Of a stretch of DNA of 64,000 bases, positions 1 to 7,575 are shown piece after piece (positions within the stretch are counted from its first letter, which is position 1; every line of letters starts with the position of its first letter). The notes under the pieces are model-generated. The model was given only the letters and a program-made list of their open reading frames with translations. It did no database searches and was not told the origin of the DNA. Source of the DNA: Paraflavitalea soli (GTDB lineage: Bacteria > Bacteroidota > Bacteroidia > Chitinophagales > Chitinophagaceae). The stretch covers positions 2,360,546-2,424,545 of the forward strand of contig NZ_CP032157.1 in NCBI RefSeq assembly GCF_003555545.1, written 5' to 3'. A program made the translations under genes and the position numbers.

Positions 1-1
1 T

Positions 2-865
2 CGCGATGGGCCCAATAACAGGCAGGCCTTCGATGCCGCCCGGTTGATCTATGCCCGCCCTAACTGGAATGCCCAGCTGTTCTATTCCCGTTTTGTCCAG
101 TCAAAGCAGCAGATCTTTGATGATGGCTTTGCCAACCATACCCGGTTCTGGGGTGCATACCTCGTCAAAAACAAGGTGCCACTGCTCCGCAATGCCGATC
201 TCTATTACTTCGGCTTGTGGAAAAAGAATGCAAAATTCGATGATGGCATGGGAAAGGAATTAAGGCATTCCATTGGCGGCAGGTTCTGGGATACCCAACG
301 GTTCTGGAAATACGATATCGAAGGTCTGTATCAATGGGGCGACTTCGCGGGCAAACAGATCACTGCCTGGACCTTTTCAGTCAACACCAGTTATAAGTTT
401 GCCAATACACCACTTAAGCCCGAGCCAGGTATAAAAACAGAGCTGATCAGCGGAGATGCACAATACGGCGACAACAAATTGCAAACCTTCAATCCCTTGT
501 TTCCCCGGGGAGGTTACTTTGGCCTGGTGTCCATCATAGGTCCTGCCAATTTAGTCGACCTGCATCCTTCCCTTACCCTCGATCTGTCCCGTGGGTTATA
601 TTTCAACATGGACTATGACATCTTTTGGCGCTACAGCCGCAACGATGGCATCTATGGACCCAATGTGGCCCTGATCTATTCAGGCAAAAAAAGCAGCCAG
701 CGATCCATCGGGCGCCAGTATTCAACACACCTCGAATACATACCCAACAGGTTCCTGTATTTCCGTTGCGAATTTACCTGGTTCAAAGCCAGTGATTTTT
801 TACACGACACGGGCATCGGCAAAAACATACTGTTTGCAGCCGGCACCGCCCAGCTTAAGTTTTAA
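2..865 (+). CDS. Alginate-export-type outer membrane porin, C-terminal part (5' end outside window)
   Basis: The reading frame is open from base 2 and enters from the left edge, so only about the last 287 residues are visible. Near the edge stands RDGPNNRQAFDAAR, which resembles the arginine- and aspartate-rich strand of the alginate export family (AlgE-like beta-barrels). The rest alternates aromatic and polar residues in short strands and ends with a terminal Phe (AAGTAQLKF), as outer membrane barrels do. The family forms outer membrane channels for anionic or small substrates; the substrate here is unknown. An internal TTG at 44 could be mistaken for a start, but the family motif upstream of it argues for a truncated gene. 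A hydrolase gene follows 29 bp downstream, possibly in the same transcript. Confidence 0.72.
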   Translation, partial: RDGPNNRQAFDAARLIYARPNWNAQLFYSRFVQSKQQIFDDGFANHTRFWGAYLVKNKVPLLRNADLYYFGLWKKNAKFDDGMGKELRHSIGGRFWDTQRFWKYDIEGLYQWGDFAGKQITAWTFSVNTSYKFANTPLKPEPGIKTELISGDAQYGDNKLQTFNPLFPRGGYFGLVSIIGPANLVDLHPSLTLDLSRGLYFNMDYDIFWRYSRNDGIYGPNVALIYSGKKSSQRSIGRQYSTHLEYIPNRFLYFRCEFTWFKASDFLHDTGIGKNILFAAGTAQLKF

Positions 866-894
866 ACCTTATTTCACTATTTAATAATAACAAC

Positions 895-1662
895 ATGAAA
901 AAGATCTTCAATGCAGGTTTATTATTCTTTTCACTTTTAACCAGTACAGTTATGTCAAACGCACAAACACCAACAGCCATTAAAAATATTGTGATCGTTC
1001 ATGGCGCTTTTGCCGATGGTTCCGGATGGCAGGCCGTATATGAAGCCCTTACAAAGCATGGGTACAACGTGACCATTGTTCAAAATCCATTAAGCTCCCT
1101 GGCCGATGATGTGGCCGCTACCAACCGTATATTGGACAAGCAGGATGGCCCTGTAGTATTGGTAGGTCACTCCTGGGGTGGCTCCGTGATCACCCAGGCC
1201 GGTGTTCATCCCAAAGTGGCAGCCCTGGTATATGTAGCCGCCTTTGTACCCGATGTAAAGGAGACCACCCTCGACCTCATCAAAACCGCTCCCCCTGCAC
1301 CCGAGAACGGCATCCTTCCTCCCGATGAAAAAGGATATGTGTATTATGACAAACAGAAATTCCAGGCAGGTTTTGCAGCTGATCTGCCCAAAGCAACCAC
1401 CGATTTCATGTATGCTTCCCAGGGACCCATCGCCGCCCAGTCCTTTGTCACCCCCTTGACCGAGGCCGCCTGGAAAACGAAACCCTCCTTCGCCATCCTG
1501 GCCACCGAAGACAAAAGCATCAACCCCGATATTCAACGCACCATGTACAAAAGAGCAGGGGCAAAAGTGACCGCATTAGCCGGCAGCCATGTTATTTTTA
1601 TGTCAAAAGCCAAAGAGACAGCCGATGTCATTGAATTGGCAGCCAGGAGCAAAACACCATAA
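895..1662 (+). CDS. Secreted alpha/beta hydrolase
   Basis: A 255-aa protein with a signal peptide (MKKIFNAGLLFFSLLTSTVMSNAQ). The alpha/beta-hydrolase fold is shown by the oxyanion-region sequence VIVHGAFADGSGW, the nucleophile elbow GHSWGG (Ser93), an acidic residue in LATEDKSINP and the catalytic His in AGSHVIFMS near the C-terminus. It resembles the small esterase group that includes salicylate-methylesterase-like and pyrethroid-hydrolase-like enzymes. The substrate cannot be told from sequence. It lies 29 bp after the porin gene on the same strand and ends before a clear terminator. Confidence 0.8.
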   Translation: MKKIFNAGLLFFSLLTSTVMSNAQTPTAIKNIVIVHGAFADGSGWQAVYEALTKHGYNVTIVQNPLSSLADDVAATNRILDKQDGPVVLVGHSWGGSVITQAGVHPKVAALVYVAAFVPDVKETTLDLIKTAPPAPENGILPPDEKGYVYYDKQKFQAGFAADLPKATTDFMYASQGPIAAQSFVTPLTEAAWKTKPSFAILATEDKSINPDIQRTMYKRAGAKVTALAGSHVIFMSKAKETADVIELAARSKTP

Positions 1663-1703
1663 GCTGGCCGCCCCATCTGGCACATACTCCTTACAGTACT
1701 GAA

Positions 1704-1733
1704 CAAAACGACCCGGTCTCACCGGGTTGTTTT
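1704..1733 (+). terminator. Rho-independent terminator after the hydrolase gene
   Basis: A GC-rich hairpin (arms ACGACCCGG and CCGGGTTGT with a 5-nt loop TCTCA) is followed by TTTTGTTT, 40-70 bp after the stop at 1662. The A-run on its left may make it work on both strands. Confidence 0.75.
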
Positions 1734-1861
1734 GTTTCACCTGTTTAACTGTAGGCATTACAATAAAAATAATGCGTATCAGGAAGGCCCGGCCCTTTTT
1801 TTATCTGCGGCGGCTTTGTATTTTACAGCGCCGAACGACAACGGTACCCGAACCACCACCT

Positions 1862-4800
1862 ATGTATCGCTATGTGCTGCCCATTTTATTGCTTTTTGCA
1901 ATACCCGTCCTGTCCTATGCCCAAAAGGAGCCCGCTATCCTGTGCGGCCAAAAGCCCGTTACGGAAAAGCTGCTCCGCGATAATCCCCTGCTGAAACAAT
2001 ACCAGCAACGCACCGAGCAACAATTGCAGGATTACAACAACGCCCTCCGCAGCGGCAAAGCAAAGCTCCAACGCACAACTGCCATCGTAACCCTGCCCAT
2101 AGTAGTGCACATCATTCACAACAATGGTATCGAAAATATCAGCGATGCACAGGTGCTCACCGGCATACAACACCTCAACGAAGCATTCGCCAACACCGGC
2201 TACTATGATCCCGCCGATGGCGTCAACACACAGATACAGTTTTGCCTCGCCCAGCGCGATCCCAATGGCAATGCTACCAATGGCATTACCCGCAATGTAT
2301 CCGCTTATACCGTGATGGGCGGCGCAGATCCTTATTTCGACGACCTCAACGTGAAAAACCTCAACCGCTGGAATCCTGGTTGCTATATCAATATCTGGAT
2401 AGTACGATCCATACCCGGCTCCGTGGCCGGCTATGCCTACCTTCCTTCCGTACACGGCCTGAATGTCGATGGCATCGTGATGGAATCCGTTTATTTCGGC
2501 AGCTCACCCGCCAATAGTACCGTCACCATCCACGAAATGGGACACTACCTCGGCCTCTACCATACTTTTGAAGGTTCCTGCAAGAACGATGATTGCACGG
2601 TAGACGGCGACAAAGTGTGTGATACCCCGCCCGATCAGTCTACTGCCTTTGCCAATTGCGCCACCGGCATGAACAGCTGCTCCACCGATAACCTGTCTGG
2701 TTTTGCTACCGATGTGAATGACCTGGTCGAAGACTATATGGATTACGGCAACCTCAACTGTATGAAAGTATTCACACAGGGACAGGCCGACCGGATGAAC
2801 TGGCATATACAGCAGGTACGCAGCAGCCTGCTCAACTGCAAGTCCTGCCTCAGCCCCTGCCCAGCCCCCATTACAGCTGGGTTTACCCCTTCTGCCACCA
2901 ATGTCACAGCAGGCACCCTCATAAACTTCGTCAACAGCTCTGTCAATGCGGCCGGCTTTGAGTGGTCTGTCAACAACGTGCTGCAGGCTACTACCACCTC
3001 TTTCTCGTATACCTTCAATGCAGCCGGTACCTATACCGTGAAATTGCGGGCCCTGTCCGGCAATCCTTTGTGCAATAGCGAAGAAAAAACAGTTACCATC
3101 ACCGTCAGTTGTCCCGTCACCGCCGCTTTCACCCCTTCTGCCATTACTGCGCCGCCCAATACCAATATCAGTTTCACCAATGGCAGCAGCGGCGCCACCA
3201 GCTATACCTGGTACATCAATGATGTGCAGCAGGCTACCACCACCCACCTGAGCCATACCTTTGTCAGCGGCGGTTTTTACAAGATCAAATTAATAGCCGC
3301 TTCCGGCGCCTGCCGCGATTCTATTACCCAGCTTATCCGCATTAAGGATCCCTGCAACGAATATACTTTCCGAAAGTCTTATGGCGGCGCCGGTATCGAT
3401 GTGGCGCACGATGTGCGGCCAACCGCCGATGGTGGTTATATCATCGCCGGCAGCACCAGCGCCAGCGGTTCCGAAGCCTTCCTGCTCAAACTCGACAACC
3501 AGGGCAATGTAACCTGGATCAATACCTATGGAGGTCCCGGGGCCGACCTGTTCAAAAAGGTGATCGTCACCAGCGACGGCGGTTACCTGGCCGTAGGCCA
3601 AACCAGGTCCTATGGGTATACAACAGGGGCCGTGATGGTGGTGAAGACCGATGCCGCTGGCATGGAGGAATGGCACCAGTATTACGGAGAAAAATCGGTC
3701 AACGGCGAGATCGGCAATGGTGTCACCGCTACCGCCGATGGAGGCTATGCCATTGCAGGATCTCAGAATGCAGGCATCGGCACTACTGCCAATATGCTGG
3801 TGTTTAAGATCGATGCCACCGGCAGCCTGCAATGGTCCAGGGTCTATGGCACCGCCAATACAGACCATGCTACCGACATCATCGAAGACAATGGAGACCT
3901 GATCGTGGCCGGCTATTCTGCCAGCGGAACAGCTTACCAGGATGGTGTGCTCATGAAACTGAATGCTGCCGGCACCCTTCAATGGACAAAGATGTACGAT
4001 ATCGGCTTCCAGAACAGCTATATGAGCACCCAGATCTACCGGCAGGGCAATCAGTACCTGGTCACCATGCCTACCTATAACGACCTCACGTTGACCAACG
4101 GACGCCGGCTATACGCCTGTAAGATCGACCTGCAGGGCAACCTGCAAAGCGTCGTTGTCGCCGGTTCCGGTAATACCCCTAATGCCAGCAATGAACAGGC
4201 CATTCCTTTGCCCGATGGAGGTTTAATGACCATCCAGGTTAGTCCGGGCGCCGTCAATAGTGGACTGCAGTTCATGAAGACCGATGCCGCCGGCAATCTC
4301 GAGTGGGGTAAAAGACATGTAGACCCCGCCTTGCAGGAAACCAGGGCCCTGCGCCAAACGGCCGATGGTGGCTTCATTAGCGTCGGCTCTATCAATACCG
4401 GGGGCAATACAGATATCTATGTGGTAAAGACCGATGCCATCGCCAATATACCCAGCTGCCTCGTGGTGCCGGGAGCAAGCGGCAACCCACTGAATTATTT
4501 TTCTACCACTACCCTCAACTGGACAACCAACCGTAATGCCAGTTTTCCCCTCACGCCAGCTTCCCTGGTGATGGGACAGCTCACCATAGCGGCCAATACC
4601 ATCTGCGCCTACAGCACCCCTTGTTCCGTACCGGATTCCTGCACTCAGCACAGCAGCTTCCGGAAAACCTATGCCACGCCCGGCACAGAAGTGACCAAAG
4701 ACATCGCAGGCTTACTGGATGGTCATTACATCATCGCCGGCGAAATGACCGCACCCGGCAGAACCGATGTGGATGCGGTACTCATAAAGATCAATATATA

Positions 4801-7345
4801 CGGCGATACCCTCTGGACAAAACGATTCGGCGGACAAGGCAATGACGGCTTCCTGCGTGTGAAGCAATCCAGCGACGGAAGCATCTATGCCGTGGGCTAT
4901 ACCAGGTCCTTTGGCACACCACAAAGTGCTGCATATGTGGTCAAGACTGACAACAATGGCAACCTGATCTTCTACAACACCATTGGCGGTAATTCCCCCA
5001 ACGGCGATATCGCCAACGATATGGCCGAAAACAGGGGCGGCACCCTGATCATTACCGGCGTCCACAATACAGGTCCCGCTTCCGATATGTTTGTGGCCGA
5101 CCTCAATACCAGTGGATGGGGAACTTACATGTATGTATTCGACAATGGCGGCGAAGAAGCCGGCACCGGCATCACCGCCGTTAACGACTCCGTGATGATC
5201 ACCGGGTATATGAGTTCCCAGTATTACCATGATGCCTTCGTCGTTAAATGGAATACCAGTTTCCGGTCCCATATATGGTCTAGGAAATTCGACCGCCTGC
5301 AGGGCAATGATGCATTCGACCGCATTTATAAAACCGGTACCGGTTTCCTCGTCAATAATTCTTACAGTACAGATTTTAGCAATAATGGTTTTAAGCATGG
5401 CATTGTCCAGTTGGACCTCAATGGCAATATCACCAATGCCTGGACCAATACAACAGCCACCGTGCACAACGGACCACATTCCCTGGCGCCCACCATCGAC
5501 GGCGGTTTTGCCGTTGTGGAATCAGAAGACAATGTTAATAGCGATGTATACCTGTATAAGTTCGATGCAAACGGCAACCGGCAAATGGGCCGGCAATTCT
5601 CCCAGCCCAACAGGGAAAACATGCACCACCTGGTGCAGCATGATGATGGCAGTTACCTGCTGGCAGGTGTTGCTGCCACTCCTTCCGATATATTTGTCAT
5701 CAAAACAGATATAGCCGGTAATACCGCAGGCTGCACCACCGACAGCAGTGCTGCCCTGCTGTCTTCCTCACCCATGACCGTTCAGTCCTTTACCTGGGGC
5801 AGTATTACCAATATCAGCAATTTCCCCAATGCAGAGACAAGGGCCAACCTGTGGACAGCCCCCGTAGTCACCTCCGCCCTTTGTAAATATGCCCCCTGTG
5901 AGGTACCCGACACCTGCGATACCTATCCTTGTGATACCGTCTTTGTTACCGGCACAGATACCACTTGCGTACTTTCCGGCAATGCACAGGTGTACACAGC
6001 CCACCGCAATGCCAACTGCACCGCACCCATTACCTGGACGGTTGACCCGGCTTATGCAGACATTATAGCCACTACCGATGCCACCATCGAATTGCGCTTT
6101 AAAAAAGCGGGCAGTGTAATGTTGTATGCCGAAATACCAAATGATTGCAGGATAATTAAAGACAGCCTGAAGATCTACCTGTTTGCATCACCCACCGCTG
6201 TCGACCTGGGTCCCGACAGACAGTTGTGCCAGGTAAGCACCTCCGTGCTGCGGGCAGGCGCAGGTTTCCAATACTACCGCTGGCAGGATGGCTCTACTGA
6301 CTCAACATTTACCGCCTATAATACCGGCACTTATCATGTAGCAGCCTACGATTATTGTGGTAATGTATACAAGGATACCATCGTCATCAGTCAGGCGCCG
6401 GCCGTGCCCTTCGATCTGGGTCCCGATCTGCTCCTCTGCGAAAAGGATACTGTTGCTATCACTGCCCCCGCCGGCTTTACCAACTACCGCTGGAGCGCCA
6501 ATTACAAAGTGAACAGCATCTATGGTCAAACCATAAAGATCTATACAGACATTGATACCCTGTACAGTGTTACCGCAGAGAGATCACCCGGTTGTATTGT
6601 CACCGATACCATCCGCATAGCATTGAAGAAGGCGCCACCTGTTGATCTCGGCATCGATACCAGCTTTTGCCGGGGAGCTACATTAACACTGGATGCAGGC
6701 CCGGGCTTCGATAGCTATCGCTGGAATACACTGGCCACTACCCAACAGATCACCGTGCAGGCCCCGGGCAGCTACCGGGTAGCCGCCCTCTATGCCAATG
6801 GATGTTATGCACGCGATACCGTGGAGGTGAGCAGGTATGATATGCCATCCACCATCCTCACCGATACCGCCACTTTCTGTGATTTTTCAAATGCTACCCT
6901 CACACCCCTTATGCTGAATGATTTCATTGCCTACCAGTGGAGCACCGGCGCTACTACTCCCGTGGTGCGCATCGATCGTCCCGGATTGTATTGGGTGCAG
7001 GTAACCCACCGCAATGGCTGTATCGGCACAGATACCATCCTGGTCACTAAACGGTCATGCGGCAACAAACTCTACATCCCCAATGCCTTTACCCCCAACA
7101 ACGATCACCACAATGATGTATTCAAACCAGCCGTAGATGGCCAGTTGGTCAGCTTTAGGCTTGCAGTGTTCAGTCGCTGGGGAGAAAAAATATTCGAGAC
7201 CACCAACGCCACCCTGGGCTGGCGGGGCGATTGGAAGAACAAGCCCATGGACACCGGCAGTTATGTGTGGATATGCACCTACCAGTTTGCCGGCGCCGGC
7301 CAGCCAGTTCAAACTTCAAGGGGTATTGTGACCCTGTTGCGCTAA
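1862..7345 (+). CDS. T9SS type B secreted M43-family (pappalysin-like) metalloprotease with PKD and repeat domains
   Basis: I start at ATG 1862 because a signal peptide follows directly (MYRYVLPILLLFAIPVLSYAQ); an upstream in-frame ATG at 1727 would add 45 residues unlike a leader. The product is 1827 aa. The zinc site HEMGHYLGLYH lies at residues 224-234, with a Met-turn-like DYMDYG downstream and several Cys pairs, matching M43 peptidases. Two PKD-like domains span about 338-497. About 500-1350 holds repeats of the type 'ADGGYIIAG..FLLKLD..GNVTW..YGG', probably a beta-propeller or adhesive array. More Ig-like repeats (DLG.D..LC) follow. The last ~90 residues, from LYIPNAFTPNNDHHNDVF to the end, are a gliding-motility type (CHU_C, T9SS type B) sorting domain. 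It is predicted to be cell-surface or secreted; a role in protein digestion or adhesion is inference. Confidence 0.85.
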   Translation: MYRYVLPILLLFAIPVLSYAQKEPAILCGQKPVTEKLLRDNPLLKQYQQRTEQQLQDYNNALRSGKAKLQRTTAIVTLPIVVHIIHNNGIENISDAQVLTGIQHLNEAFANTGYYDPADGVNTQIQFCLAQRDPNGNATNGITRNVSAYTVMGGADPYFDDLNVKNLNRWNPGCYINIWIVRSIPGSVAGYAYLPSVHGLNVDGIVMESVYFGSSPANSTVTIHEMGHYLGLYHTFEGSCKNDDCTVDGDKVCDTPPDQSTAFANCATGMNSCSTDNLSGFATDVNDLVEDYMDYGNLNCMKVFTQGQADRMNWHIQQVRSSLLNCKSCLSPCPAPITAGFTPSATNVTAGTLINFVNSSVNAAGFEWSVNNVLQATTTSFSYTFNAAGTYTVKLRALSGNPLCNSEEKTVTITVSCPVTAAFTPSAITAPPNTNISFTNGSSGATSYTWYINDVQQATTTHLSHTFVSGGFYKIKLIAASGACRDSITQLIRIKDPCNEYTFRKSYGGAGIDVAHDVRPTADGGYIIAGSTSASGSEAFLLKLDNQGNVTWINTYGGPGADLFKKVIVTSDGGYLAVGQTRSYGYTTGAVMVVKTDAAGMEEWHQYYGEKSVNGEIGNGVTATADGGYAIAGSQNAGIGTTANMLVFKIDATGSLQWSRVYGTANTDHATDIIEDNGDLIVAGYSASGTAYQDGVLMKLNAAGTLQWTKMYDIGFQNSYMSTQIYRQGNQYLVTMPTYNDLTLTNGRRLYACKIDLQGNLQSVVVAGSGNTPNASNEQAIPLPDGGLMTIQVSPGAVNSGLQFMKTDAAGNLEWGKRHVDPALQETRALRQTADGGFISVGSINTGGNTDIYVVKTDAIANIPSCLVVPGASGNPLNYFSTTTLNWTTNRNASFPLTPASLVMGQLTIAANTICAYSTPCSVPDSCTQHSSFRKTYATPGTEVTKDIAGLLDGHYIIAGEMTAPGRTDVDAVLIKINIYGDTLWTKRFGGQGNDGFLRVKQSSDGSIYAVGYTRSFGTPQSAAYVVKTDNNGNLIFYNTIGGNSPNGDIANDMAENRGGTLIITGVHNTGPASDMFVADLNTSGWGTYMYVFDNGGEEAGTGITAVNDSVMITGYMSSQYYHDAFVVKWNTSFRSHIWSRKFDRLQGNDAFDRIYKTGTGFLVNNSYSTDFSNNGFKHGIVQLDLNGNITNAWTNTTATVHNGPHSLAPTIDGGFAVVESEDNVNSDVYLYKFDANGNRQMGRQFSQPNRENMHHLVQHDDGSYLLAGVAATPSDIFVIKTDIAGNTAGCTTDSSAALLSSSPMTVQSFTWGSITNISNFPNAETRANLWTAPVVTSALCKYAPCEVPDTCDTYPCDTVFVTGTDTTCVLSGNAQVYTAHRNANCTAPITWTVDPAYADIIATTDATIELRFKKAGSVMLYAEIPNDCRIIKDSLKIYLFASPTAVDLGPDRQLCQVSTSVLRAGAGFQYYRWQDGSTDSTFTAYNTGTYHVAAYDYCGNVYKDTIVISQAPAVPFDLGPDLLLCEKDTVAITAPAGFTNYRWSANYKVNSIYGQTIKIYTDIDTLYSVTAERSPGCIVTDTIRIALKKAPPVDLGIDTSFCRGATLTLDAGPGFDSYRWNTLATTQQITVQAPGSYRVAALYANGCYARDTVEVSRYDMPSTILTDTATFCDFSNATLTPLMLNDFIAYQWSTGATTPVVRIDRPGLYWVQVTHRNGCIGTDTILVTKRSCGNKLYIPNAFTPNNDHHNDVFKPAVDGQLVSFRLAVFSRWGEKIFETTNATLGWRGDWKNKPMDTGSYVWICTYQFAGAGQPVQTSRGIVTLLR

Positions 7346-7510
7346 CACAGACTTTGACGGCAATCTGTCACAAACGGCCCACTACTTAGTCCCATACAGC
7401 CTCTATCCATATCCCATTTTCCCACCATCTTTGTTGTATCGAAGTTAATAGCTAAACAAAAAATATAACTTATGTCCAACACCGGATGCTTGATCCATTT
7501 ATCTTGCTGT

Positions 7511-7564
7511 AATGATCCATGCTATAGAGGTCCCCTTGGGTCAGCCTCTATAGCATGGATCATT
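7511..7564. terminator. Perfect 20-bp inverted repeat between convergent genes (bidirectional terminator)
   Basis: Arms 7511-7530 (AATGATCCATGCTATAGAGG) and 7545-7564 are exact reverse complements around a 14-nt loop, followed by TTTT on the plus strand. The site lies between the stops of two convergent genes (7345 and 7576), so it most likely ends both transcripts. The rest of the 230-bp gap shows nothing else. Confidence 0.7.
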
Positions 7565-7575
7565 TTAAGTCCTTT

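Noticed and set aside
1727-1861. N-terminal extension of the M43 protease frame upstream of ATG 1862
   Set aside because: It begins inside the terminator region, is basic and unlike a leader, and a clean signal peptide starts at 1862.
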